Shown here piece by piece: positions 24,984 to 33,394 of a stretch of 64,000 nucleotides of DNA. Each line of letters opens with the position of its first letter. Within the stretch, counting starts at the first letter, position 1. This stretch comes from Umezawaea tangerina (lineage in GTDB: Bacteria; Actinomycetota; Actinomycetes; Mycobacteriales; Pseudonocardiaceae), in NCBI RefSeq assembly GCF_003002815.1, contig NZ_PVTF01000007.1:310001-374000 (forward strand). Reading direction: 5' to 3'. The notes beneath the pieces were generated by a model, which was not told the DNA's origin, did not search any database, and saw only the letters and a list, made by a program, of their open reading frames with translations. The translations under genes were made by a program, and so were the position numbers.

Positions 24984-26191
24984 CCGGCCGGACCCCGATG
25001 CCGAAGGGGTTCTGGTTCCTGTGGACCGGCATCCTGGTCAACCAGCTCGGGTCCTTCGTGATCCTGTTCCTCGCCGTGTACCTGACCCAGGTGCGGGGCT
25101 TCTCCGCCTCGGCGGCAGGCATCGTGGTCAGCCTCGCCTACGGCGGCGGCGGCCTGGTCGGCACGTTCGCGGGCGGTGTGCTCGCCGACCTGCTGGGCAG
25201 GCGGGTCACCATCCTGGTCGCCCACCTGTGCACCGCCGCGGCCACGCTGGCGATGGGCTTCGTCGCCCACCCGGCCGTGCTGGTCGGGTGCGCGCTGGTC
25301 GCGGGCACGGCGAGCAACGCGGCCCGGCCCGCGGCGAGCGCGATGATCGTGGACCTCACCGAGGGCGCCCAGCGGGAACGCGCCTTCGCTCTCCAGTTCT
25401 GGGCCGTCAACGCCGGGTTCGCCTGCGCGGCCGTCGTCGGCGGCCTGCTGGTGGACACCGACTACCGGGCGCTGTTCGTGATCGACGCGGCCACGACGGT
25501 GGTCACCGCCGCGGTCGTGTTCACCAAGGTCCGGGAGACCCACCCGGCCACCGCGCGCACCACCGGCGCGGAGACCCGCGCCGGGTTCGCGCGCATCCGG
25601 CGCGACGGGCCGTTCCTCGCCCTGGTCGGCCTGACCGTCCTGTTCGGGGTCGTGTTCATGCAGCACATCAGCACGCTGCCGCTCGCGCTGCGCGAGGACG
25701 GGTTCGGCTCCTCGGTGTACGGCAGGCTGATCGCGCTGAACGCGGGCCTGATCATCGCGCTGCAGCTGTGGGTGCCGAAGGCCGTGGCCGGGCGCGACCC
25801 GGCCCGCGTGCTCGCGCTCGCCGCCGCGTTCATGGGGGGCGGGTTCGCGCTGCTCGCCCTCGCGCACGACCTGCGGGGCTACGTGCTGTCCACCGTGGTC
25901 TGGACCGCGGGCGAGATGCTCCAGGCCTCGCTGGTGCCCAGCCTGGTCGCCGCGCTGTCCCCGCCCGCCGCCCGCGGCCGCTACCAGGGGCTGTTCGCCC
26001 AGGCGTTCCCCGTCGCCGCGCTGGTCGGGCCCGCGCTGGGCGGGGTGGTGCTCCAGCACCTGGGAGCGGGCGCTGTGTGGACCGGGTGCCTGGTGCTGGG
26101 ACTGCTGTGCGCGCTCGGGCACCTCGCCGCCGGACCGGCCCGGCGGCACCGACTGGCGGACTCGCCCACCGCCGCCACCGCCACGAGATGA
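24980..26191 (+). CDS. MFS transporter (DHA1-type), probable product exporter
   Basis: A 403-residue major facilitator with about 12 membrane helices. It opens with a WFLWTGILVNQLGSFVILFLAVYL helix region, and the loop 2-3 motif is seen as GVLADLLGRRVTIL. Drug-efflux members of this family are common in peptide clusters and give export and self-protection. The GTG start overlaps the stop of the C-domain gene, and the carrier-protein gene follows after 7 bp, so it is embedded in a biosynthetic operon. A second MFS gene (32147-33394) lies in the opposing operon; which substrate each handles is unknown. Confidence 0.9.
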   Translation: MTGRTPMPKGFWFLWTGILVNQLGSFVILFLAVYLTQVRGFSASAAGIVVSLAYGGGGLVGTFAGGVLADLLGRRVTILVAHLCTAAATLAMGFVAHPAVLVGCALVAGTASNAARPAASAMIVDLTEGAQRERAFALQFWAVNAGFACAAVVGGLLVDTDYRALFVIDAATTVVTAAVVFTKVRETHPATARTTGAETRAGFARIRRDGPFLALVGLTVLFGVVFMQHISTLPLALREDGFGSSVYGRLIALNAGLIIALQLWVPKAVAGRDPARVLALAAAFMGGGFALLALAHDLRGYVLSTVVWTAGEMLQASLVPSLVAALSPPAARGRYQGLFAQAFPVAALVGPALGGVVLQHLGAGAVWTGCLVLGLLCALGHLAAGPARRHRLADSPTAATATR

Positions 26192-26198
26192 GGGGTAG

Positions 26199-26465
26199 AT
26201 GGACCGCGACCAGTTCCACCGCACCATGACCGACTTCCTGACCGGTCTCGACGAGGACGGCGACGCCGTCGAGGTCGGACCGGACGACAACCTGTTCGAC
26301 GAAGGGCTCGTCACCTCCTTCTCCGTGGTCGGGATGATCACGCACCTGGAAGGGCTCGTCGGGCACCCGATCGACGTGTCGCGCTACGGCGTCGAGCGGT
26401 TCTACACGATCGGCGGCCTGTACGAGGTCGTCCTGGCGGAGGAGGCGCTCCGTGCGGGTGCGTGA
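26199..26465 (+). CDS. Discrete acyl/peptidyl carrier protein
   Basis: An 88-residue carrier protein. The phosphopantetheine attachment Ser is S40 in NLFDEGLVTSFSVV, closer to the DltC-type D-G-L-DSF motif than to the GGHSL of NRPS modules. The predicted four-helix fold ends with a long AEEAL helix. It overlaps the start of the P450 gene by 14 bp and precedes a free A domain, so it most likely holds the amino acid that the P450 oxidises, as in NikP1/NikQ- or NovH/NovI-type systems. Which A domain loads it is inferred from position only. Confidence 0.85.
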   Translation: MDRDQFHRTMTDFLTGLDEDGDAVEVGPDDNLFDEGLVTSFSVVGMITHLEGLVGHPIDVSRYGVERFYTIGGLYEVVLAEEALRAGA

Positions 26466-27612
26466 GCTGACACCGGGCGGGCTCGACTTCGCGGACGAGG
26501 CGTTCCAGACCGACCCGTGGCCGCTCTACGACTGGTACCGCGAGCACGAGCCGGTGTCGTGGTCGGAGGGCATGAAGTCGTACTTCGTCTTCGGCTACCG
26601 GCACGTGCGGCACGTCCTCACCTCGCCGGAGTTCACCGCCTACCACCCGTTCCGGCGCAGCAGGGCCGCCTTCGGTCCGTCCACACTGGACAGCGAGGGC
26701 CCCGACCACGCCCGAATGCGCGAGGCGCTCAACGGGCCCTTCCGGCCGCGCCAGGTGGCCGGGTACGGCGGCGCGATCGTCGAACCGGTGGTGGACCGGC
26801 TGCTCGACGACGTGCTGGCGCGCGGCACCGACGACTGGGTGGACGAGTTCGCCTGGCGGTTGCCGACCAGGGTCGCCTGCCGGGTGCTGGGCATCGACGA
26901 GTCCGAGGACTCGACGGTGTACGACCTGATGCGCCCGCTCATCCTGTTCGTCGACCACGCCCCGGTGGCGTTCGCGACCGCGGTGGAGCACCGCGACCGG
27001 CTGCGCGCGTACCTCCGCGGGGTGGTGCGGGACGGCGTGGCACCGGACCGGATGCTCGCCAGGCTGACCGCCGACGACACCCTCACCGAGTCCGAGGCGA
27101 TCGACAACGCGATCCTGCTGCTGGCCGCCGCCACCGAGACGACCTGCTCGGCCACGATCAACCTCATCGCGCGCGTCGCGGGCCAGCCGGGGCTGTTCGA
27201 CGCCGTGCGCGCCGACCCGGCGAGCATCCCGGCCGTGGTCACGGAGACGCTGCGGCACGAGCCGCCGCTGCACGTGACGCTGCGCTACGCGGCCCACGAC
27301 GTGGCGCTGGCGGGCGTGGACATCCCGAAGGGGGCGTCGATGCAGGTCTGCATCGCCAGCGCGAACCGCGACCCCGAGGTGTACCCCGATCCGGGGACCT
27401 GGGACCCCACCAGGGACCGGCGCACGTTCCTGACCTTCGGCCTGGGCAGGCACCACTGCCTGGGCATGGGTCTCGCGCAGCTGGAGCTGGAGAGCGTGTT
27501 GCGCGGCCTGACCCGGCGCCTGGACGGGCTGTGGACGACCGCGCCGGACGACCCCACCCCGCGCGGCCGCACGTTCCGCAGCGTTCCGGGTCTGCGGCTG
27601 GGGCACCGGTGA
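26452..27612 (+). CDS. Cytochrome P450
   Basis: A 386-residue bacterial class I P450. The heme ligand is C336 in FGLGRHHCLG, the K-helix motif is E265-T-L-R268, and the I-helix reads AAATETT around 225-231, where the usual A-G pair is A-A but the acid/Thr pair is kept. The gene overlaps the carrier-protein gene by 14 bp and the A-domain gene by 3 bp (GTGA). P450s next to a carrier and an A domain commonly beta-hydroxylate carrier-bound amino acids; that role is inferred here. Other roles, such as oxidation of the finished peptide or of a phosphonate, remain possible. No dedicated ferredoxin gene is adjacent. Confidence 0.92.
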   Translation: MRVRELTPGGLDFADEAFQTDPWPLYDWYREHEPVSWSEGMKSYFVFGYRHVRHVLTSPEFTAYHPFRRSRAAFGPSTLDSEGPDHARMREALNGPFRPRQVAGYGGAIVEPVVDRLLDDVLARGTDDWVDEFAWRLPTRVACRVLGIDESEDSTVYDLMRPLILFVDHAPVAFATAVEHRDRLRAYLRGVVRDGVAPDRMLARLTADDTLTESEAIDNAILLLAAATETTCSATINLIARVAGQPGLFDAVRADPASIPAVVTETLRHEPPLHVTLRYAAHDVALAGVDIPKGASMQVCIASANRDPEVYPDPGTWDPTRDRRTFLTFGLGRHHCLGMGLAQLELESVLRGLTRRLDGLWTTAPDDPTPRGRTFRSVPGLRLGHR

Positions 27613-29114
27613 CGTCGCTGGTCGCCGCGTTCGGCCGCCAGGTGGGGCGGACGCCCGACGCGGTCGCGCTCGTCGACGCCGGTCGGGGGATCAGCTACGC
27701 CGAGCTGGACCGGTGGTCCGACGGCGTCTGCGCTGACTTGCTGGCGGCGGGCGTACGGCCCGGCGGTCTGGTCGGGCTGAGCGCCCGCCAGGGGGCCGCC
27801 GTGGTCGCCGCGGTCGTCGGCGTGCTCAAGGCGGGAGCGGGGTACGTGCCGCTGGACCCGTCCTACCCGCGGGCGCGGCTGGCGTACATGGCCGACGACG
27901 CCGGGGTCGAGGTGGTCCTCGGCGACGACAGCACCCCCGCGTCGCTGGGCGAGGGCCGCCGGGTGGTCGCGATGTCCGATGTGGACGACGCTCCGCGGCC
28001 CGCTCCGGCCCGACCACCGGTGGGCGCCTCCGCCCCGGCCTACGTCATCTACACCTCGGGCTCGACGGGCAGGCCCAAGGGCGTGCTCATCCGGCACGAG
28101 CAGGTGCTGGCGCTGTTCGCCTCCACCTCACCGCTGTTCGGGTTCGGCCACGACGACCGGTGGACGCTGTTCCACTCCTACAGCTTCGACTTCTCGGTGT
28201 GGGAGATCTGGGGCCCGCTGCTGTCGGGCGGCCGGGTCGTGGTCGTCCCCGAGGCGGCACGCGTGCACCCCCGCGCGTTCGGCGAACTGCTCGACCGGGA
28301 GGGGATCACCGTGCTGAGCATGGTGCCGTCCGCCTTCCGGCACTTGGTGATCGACCCCGCGCCGCGGCTGCGGCACGTCGTGTTCGGCGGCGAGCCGTTC
28401 GACGCCGGCACCGTGGCCGCGTGGACCGGGGCGGCGGACGGGCGGCGGCTGCCCGCGATCAGCAACATGTACGGCATCACCGAGACCACCGTGCACGTCA
28501 CCCACCGGTGGGTCACCTCGGCGGACCTGCGGCGGGAGGGACCGGGAACCCCGATCGGGACACCGCTGGCGCACTTGGACGTGCTCCTGCTCGACGAGGA
28601 GGGCCACCCGGTGCCGCCGGGCGTCCGGGGGGAGATCCACATCGCCGGGACCGGTCTCTCGCCGGGGTACCTCGGCCGCGAGGACCTGAACCGGGCGCGG
28701 TTCCCGGAGCTCATCGGCCCGGACGGCGTGGCCCGCAGGTACTTCCGGTCCGGTGACGCCGCCGCGTGGTCCCCCGACGGCACCGGACTGGTGTTCCACG
28801 GCAGGCTCGACGACCAGGTGCAGTTCCACGGGTTCCGCGTCGAGCTGGGGGAGGTGGAGTCGGCCCTGCGCTCGCACCCGGACGTCGCCGAGGCGGTGGT
28901 CGTGGTGGAGGACCGCGCCGGGGCCGAACCCGAGCTGGTCGCCTACGTCGAGGCGAAGGCGCCGATCACGGCACGCGGGCTGCGCAAGGAGGCGGCGCTG
29001 TGGCTGCCGCGCCACATGGTGCCGACGCGCGTGGTCGTGGTGGACGAGCTGCCCAGGACGGCGTCGGGCAAGCTCGACCGGCAGGGCGCGCGACGGGCGG
29101 GCGGACCCCGGTGA
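27609..29114 (+). CDS. Free-standing NRPS adenylation domain
   Basis: A 501-residue adenylation enzyme without a fused carrier. A3 is YTSGSTGRPKG at 148, A5 NMYGITETT near 286, and the A10 lysine is in SGKLDRQG. The specificity residues D194 F195 W198 S237 V258 G260 M287 V295 H296 read DFWSVGMVH, the threonine-type pocket with Ser in place of Asn at the fourth position, so Thr or a close relative is possible but uncertain. It probably loads the discrete carrier encoded at 26199 or an A-less carrier of the Thr-coded NRPS. It is the last gene of its operon; its stop codon lies in the loop of a terminator hairpin. Confidence 0.9.
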   Translation: MTSLVAAFGRQVGRTPDAVALVDAGRGISYAELDRWSDGVCADLLAAGVRPGGLVGLSARQGAAVVAAVVGVLKAGAGYVPLDPSYPRARLAYMADDAGVEVVLGDDSTPASLGEGRRVVAMSDVDDAPRPAPARPPVGASAPAYVIYTSGSTGRPKGVLIRHEQVLALFASTSPLFGFGHDDRWTLFHSYSFDFSVWEIWGPLLSGGRVVVVPEAARVHPRAFGELLDREGITVLSMVPSAFRHLVIDPAPRLRHVVFGGEPFDAGTVAAWTGAADGRRLPAISNMYGITETTVHVTHRWVTSADLRREGPGTPIGTPLAHLDVLLLDEEGHPVPPGVRGEIHIAGTGLSPGYLGREDLNRARFPELIGPDGVARRYFRSGDAAAWSPDGTGLVFHGRLDDQVQFHGFRVELGEVESALRSHPDVAEAVVVVEDRAGAEPELVAYVEAKAPITARGLRKEAALWLPRHMVPTRVVVVDELPRTASGKLDRQGARRAGGPR

Positions 29115-29126
29115 CGGGGCCCGCCC
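29099..29126 (+). terminator. Bidirectional terminator embracing the stop codon
   Basis: The stem GGGCGG-A-CCCCG pairs with CGGGG-C-CCGCCC around a GTGA loop that contains the TGA stop of the A-domain gene. Eleven of 12 positions pair. It fills the 17-bp gap to the convergent NRPS ending at 29132 and probably terminates both operons. Confidence 0.75.
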
Positions 29127-29131
29127 ACCCG

Positions 29132-32128
29132 TCAGCCCGCCAGGACCGCGCGGGTGAACAGCTCCAGGTGCCGCAGGGTGGCGGCGGCGAGGTCGCGGAC
29201 CGCCCCCTCGGCGAACATGCGCGGGCTGTAGCTCCAGTCGAACGACAGGCGCTCGTCGACGATGTCGATCCTGACCTCGATCTGCGAGAACGTCCTGCTC
29301 TCCGGCGACTTGCCCTGGCCGACGTGGTCGTCGGTGCGGCGGAACAGGTCGGAGGTCGGCAGGTCGTGCAGGCCGCGACCGCGGTAGTGCACGTACACCT
29401 GCGGTCGCGGCAGCGCGGCGAAGCGCGGTCCCCACTCGGTGTCCGCGCCGAGGTAGCGCAGCGGACCCCAGGCCTGCTCGACGGTGCGGACGTGCAGGAG
29501 CTGCTGGCGCAGCGCGCTGACCGCGCCCGCCGGACCCGCCTGCCGCGGCACGGTCAGCACGTGCGGGACCACGCCCGCGAGCCAGCCGACCGTGCGGGTG
29601 ACGTCCGGGCCCGCGGGCTGCGGGGTGCGGCCGTGCCGGAAGACGTCGATCGCGACCGTGTCGTGCCCGCAGAAGTCCGCGGTCCCGGCGGCGACGGCGG
29701 CCAGCATGACCTGCTCGGTGCTCGTCGCCGAGCCCCGCGCCAGCCCGAGGACGTCCGCGCTGAGCCCCTCGCCGCAGCGGAGCGCGAACGAGGCCATCTC
29801 CGACCGCGCCAGACCGCCCCGCGGTGCCTCGGCGGGCAGCCGGCCCACCTCGCGCCACGGGAACGAGAGCCACTCCCGCGCCATCCGCGCGCCGGACGTG
29901 CCCAGCGCGGACCGGCGCAACGAGGCCGCGTGCCCGAACGCGGACAGCGACGGCGCGGCGACGGGCTCGCCCCTGAGCAGCAGGTCGAGCTCCTGGGCGA
30001 GCGTCTGCACGCTGACCCCGTCGACCACCAGGTGGTGGAAGGCGAGCACCAGCCGGTCGCCGTGGTCCGACGCGGCGTACAGGGCGCGGCACACCGGGGC
30101 CGACCCGATGTCGAACCGGCCGTACAGCCCGTCCACGGCCGCGCGGTACGCCGCCTCGGCCTCCCGCTCGTCCAGGCCGGTGGAGTCGAGCCAGGACAGC
30201 GGGAACGACGCGTCGGGCGCGGCCAGGGAGACGCCTTCGTGGTCCGGTGAGAACCGGGACCGCAGGACCGCGTGCCGGACGGTCAGGTCGGTCAGCGTCC
30301 TGGCCAGCGCGTCGCGGTCGAGCCGGTCGCGCACGGCGAGCACGACGGGCTCGACGAAGTGGGAGGGGTCGGGGTGGCCGAGGCCGAAGAACCAGTGCTG
30401 CGACGGGAGGAGCGCCGGGGTCGCGGTCTCCGCGACCGGTGCGGCCGCGGTGGTGCCGTCGACCGCCGAGAGTCCCGCGACGGTCGGGTTCCGGTAGACG
30501 TCGCGGACCGAGATCGGCACGCCCGCCGCGGTCGCGCGGGTCACCAGCCGCAGCACCGAGAGGCTGTCGCCGCCCATGTCGAAGAAGTCGTCGGTGGGCC
30601 GTACGTCCTGGCGCCCCAGCACGTCGCGCCAGATCGCCAGCAGGTCGCCGTCCCGCGCGACCTCGGCCTCGACGGGGGACAGGCGCAGCGCCCGGCGGTC
30701 GACCTTGCCGTTGCCGTTGCGCGGAAGCGACTCCACCACGAGGATCCGGTGCGGCACCTCGTGCGCGGGCAGCCGCTCCCGCAGGTACCCGCGCAGTGTC
30801 GCGTCCAGGTTCTCCACGTCGGGCCGCGCGACCACGTGGGCGGCCAGCACCGGCCCGTCGTGCACGACCACCGCGGCCTCGGCGACGGCCGGGTGCTCGC
30901 GCAGCGCGGCCTCGATCCCGCCCAGCTCGACCCGGAACCCGCGGATCTTCACCTGGTCGTCGGTCCGGCCCGCGTACTCGATCCGCCCGTCCGGGCGCAG
31001 CCTGCCGAGGTCGCCGGTCCGGTACACGAGGTGGTCGCCGCCCGTCGGGTCCTCGACGAACCGCTGCGCGGTGAGCTGCGGCCGGTTGAGGTAGCCCAGG
31101 CCCACGCCGACGCCGCCGACGCAGATCTCGCCGACCTCGCCGTCGGGGACCGGGTCGACGCCGTCGAGCAGGTGCACGACGGTGCCGGACACCGGACGGC
31201 CGATCGTCACGTCGCCGTCCGGTGCCACCCGCTCGCAGGTGGAGAAGATCGTGGTCTCCGTGGGCCCGTAGATGTTCCACGTCGCCTTCACCACGGCCAG
31301 CCGGTCGGCGAGTGCGCGGGGGAGCACCTCGCCGCCCGCGACCACCGTCAGCGTGCCCGGCGGTTCCCAGCCCGCGCCGAGCATCGCGGCGAACATCGAC
31401 GGCGTGCCCATCAGGTAGCTGACCGACCGCTCGCGCAACGCCGCCGACAGCGCGTCGGGGTCGCGGGCGACGGCCCGGTCGAGCAGGTGCAGCGTGCCGC
31501 CGGAGACCAGCGGGAGCAGCAGTTCCAGCGCGGCGAAGTCGAACGCGAACGACGCCATCGCCAGCACCGAGTCCGACGGCGCGAACCCGAAGTTGTCCCT
31601 GGCGTGGGCCACGATGTTCGCCACTCCGCGGTGCGCCGAGACGGCACCCTTGGGCTGCCCGGTCGAGCCGGAGGTGTAGATCACGTACGCCGCGTCGTCC
31701 GGGCGCACGTCGGCGGGCTCGCGCCGCGGTCCGCTGGGGACGTCCGACGTGGAAACCACGACGGGGCACAGCAGTGCCGCTGTTTCCGGGTCGTCGCTGA
31801 TCACGGCGCTGAACTTCGCGTCCTGCGCGACGAACCGCAGCCTGTCGAGCGGGTAGGTGGGCTCCAGCGGCGCGTACGCCGCACCCGACCTGAGCACCGC
31901 CAGCACGGCCGCGGCCGCCTCGACGGTCCGGCCGACGTGGACCCCCACGACGTCGCCGCGCCCGATGTGGCCGGGCAGCGCGTCGAGCAGCCGGTCCGCG
32001 TTCTCCGACAGCTCGCGGTAGGTCCACGACCGCTCGGCGTCGCTGACCGCGACCGCGTCCGGGCGCACCCTGATCTGCTCGGCGATCAGCCCGTGCACGG
32101 GAACGTGCGGGTCAACCTTGTCCTGCAT
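29132..32128 (-). CDS. Non-ribosomal peptide synthetase, A-T-E (epimerisation-like, catalytic Glu absent)
   Basis: A 998-residue NRPS. Adenylation spans 1-485 (A3 YTSGSTGQPKG at 151), the carrier 490-560 (Ser522), and the last domain 570-998. The last domain opens with PSQHWFF, has H698-H-L-V-V-D-G-V-S, R-HGR near 860, then TVGWLAGVVP and VYVHYRGRG, all hallmarks of epimerisation domains. The glutamate of the usual EGHGR motif appears replaced by Phe (DVFRHGR), so racemisation may be lost. Specificity residues D197 F198 L201 M240 V263 G265 I286 I294 F295 match no code I know. It ends the minus-strand operon that contains the PEP mutase, only 18 bp after the MFS gene, which ties peptide and phosphonate chemistry together. 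Confidence 0.92.
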   Translation of the reverse strand: MQDKVDPHVPVHGLIAEQIRVRPDAVAVSDAERSWTYRELSENADRLLDALPGHIGRGDVVGVHVGRTVEAAAAVLAVLRSGAAYAPLEPTYPLDRLRFVAQDAKFSAVISDDPETAALLCPVVVSTSDVPSGPRREPADVRPDDAAYVIYTSGSTGQPKGAVSAHRGVANIVAHARDNFGFAPSDSVLAMASFAFDFAALELLLPLVSGGTLHLLDRAVARDPDALSAALRERSVSYLMGTPSMFAAMLGAGWEPPGTLTVVAGGEVLPRALADRLAVVKATWNIYGPTETTIFSTCERVAPDGDVTIGRPVSGTVVHLLDGVDPVPDGEVGEICVGGVGVGLGYLNRPQLTAQRFVEDPTGGDHLVYRTGDLGRLRPDGRIEYAGRTDDQVKIRGFRVELGGIEAALREHPAVAEAAVVVHDGPVLAAHVVARPDVENLDATLRGYLRERLPAHEVPHRILVVESLPRNGNGKVDRRALRLSPVEAEVARDGDLLAIWRDVLGRQDVRPTDDFFDMGGDSLSVLRLVTRATAAGVPISVRDVYRNPTVAGLSAVDGTTAAAPVAETATPALLPSQHWFFGLGHPDPSHFVEPVVLAVRDRLDRDALARTLTDLTVRHAVLRSRFSPDHEGVSLAAPDASFPLSWLDSTGLDEREAEAAYRAAVDGLYGRFDIGSAPVCRALYAASDHGDRLVLAFHHLVVDGVSVQTLAQELDLLLRGEPVAAPSLSAFGHAASLRRSALGTSGARMAREWLSFPWREVGRLPAEAPRGGLARSEMASFALRCGEGLSADVLGLARGSATSTEQVMLAAVAAGTADFCGHDTVAIDVFRHGRTPQPAGPDVTRTVGWLAGVVPHVLTVPRQAGPAGAVSALRQQLLHVRTVEQAWGPLRYLGADTEWGPRFAALPRPQVYVHYRGRGLHDLPTSDLFRRTDDHVGQGKSPESRTFSQIEVRIDIVDERLSFDWSYSPRMFAEGAVRDLAAATLRHLELFTRAVLAG

Positions 32129-32146
32129 GGGTTTCCTTCCGAATTC

Positions 32147-33394
32147 CTACGTCGTCGCGTCCGGGCGCGGCCTCGCGGCCGACGAGCCGAGCACCCCGGC
32201 CGCGGCGAACACCAGCGCCAGCGCGAACCAGCCCACCACGCCCGTCCCGATGACGAGCCAGGTGACCAGCGGCGGGCCCACGGACTGGCGAACGCCCTTG
32301 CGCATCGCGAACACACCCTGGTACTCGCCCTGCCTGCCGGGTGGCGGCAGCTCGAACGACAGGGTGAACGCGCTCGCGCTCTGCACCATCTCGCCCCAGG
32401 CGACCACGACCGCGCCCACCAGGAGCACGGCCATGCCGACCAGCGGGCCGCCGGTGCCCGACAGCGCCGTCACCGCGCAGCCGACCGCGAGCAGCAGACC
32501 GGCCCTGGTCTGCGCCCGCGCGGCATCGGCCAGGTCGTCGGCGGCCTTGCCGATCCGGACCTGGAACAGCACGACCAGCGCCGTGTTGAGCACCAGCAGC
32601 ACCGCGTTGAAGCCCGCGCCGACCGCCGTGCTCGTGACGATCCACAGCGGCACGGCGAGGGTGATCACGACCGAGTGCAGCTCCAGTACGCCGTTGGCCG
32701 CGGTCAGCACCAGGAACCGCACGTCGCGGAACGCGCCGCGGGTCGTCCGTTCGCGAGGACCGGTGGCGCGCGGCGAGCCGTCGGACGGCCGCGCGGCGAT
32801 CCACGCGCACGCCAGGTGCGTGGCCGCCGTCGCGAGGACGACCGCGACGAACGCCGCGCGCGTGCCGACGGTGAGCGCCAGCCCCGCGAGCGCGGAGCCC
32901 GCGGCGAAGCCGATGTTGAACACCGCCCGCAGCCTGCCGCGCACGACGGCGGCGGCCGCGCCGACCCGCTCGTGCACCAGCGTCGCCCGCAGCGGTTCCG
33001 CCGCGCCCTCGCACACCCCGATCGCCACCACGGCCAGCAGGAACGGCGTGAACGAGGAGACCAGCCCGTAGGCGGCCACCACCGCCGCGCACAGCACGTG
33101 CGCGGCCACCAGCGGGCGCCTCGACCCGAACCGGTCCGCGAGCGCGCCCGCCGGGGTGCTGACCGCGATGCCGCACAGCCCGGCGACACCGAGCCCGAGA
33201 CCGACCTGCTGGGGGCTCAGCCCGACGACGCGGGTGAGGAACACCGCGCTGGAGGTCAGGAACAGCCCCGTGCCCAGCGACTGGGCGAGCACGAGCACGG
33301 CCAGTCCGCGGGCGGCCCCCGGTTCGGGGACCACCGCGGACAGCCACCGCCGGGCGCTCCCGCTCACCGCGTTCGTGGCGGGAGGCACGCTCAC
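32147..33394 (-). CDS. MFS transporter, probable phosphonate/peptide exporter
   Basis: A 415-residue major facilitator with about 12 membrane helices. The conserved loop 2-3 motif is GALADRFGSRRPLVAA and the cytoplasmic central loop lies around 190-215. It is translationally coupled to the PEP mutase gene (GTGA overlap at 33391-33394) and followed by the A-T-E NRPS gene. Phosphonate clusters often carry one such exporter for self-protection; the substrate is inferred only from context. Confidence 0.9.
   Translation of the reverse strand: MSVPPATNAVSGSARRWLSAVVPEPGAARGLAVLVLAQSLGTGLFLTSSAVFLTRVVGLSPQQVGLGLGVAGLCGIAVSTPAGALADRFGSRRPLVAAHVLCAAVVAAYGLVSSFTPFLLAVVAIGVCEGAAEPLRATLVHERVGAAAAVVRGRLRAVFNIGFAAGSALAGLALTVGTRAAFVAVVLATAATHLACAWIAARPSDGSPRATGPRERTTRGAFRDVRFLVLTAANGVLELHSVVITLAVPLWIVTSTAVGAGFNAVLLVLNTALVVLFQVRIGKAADDLADAARAQTRAGLLLAVGCAVTALSGTGGPLVGMAVLLVGAVVVAWGEMVQSASAFTLSFELPPPGRQGEYQGVFAMRKGVRQSVGPPLVTWLVIGTGVVGWFALALVFAAAGVLGSSAARPRPDATT

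Noticed and set aside
15772-32128. Thiazoline-type siderophore synthetase, because of the Cys code and the iron importer at 1-2354
   Set aside because: No cyclisation domain, salicylate or dihydroxybenzoate gene is present. The importer is 13 kb away behind unrelated regulators, and the NRPS operon is joined to the PEP mutase instead.
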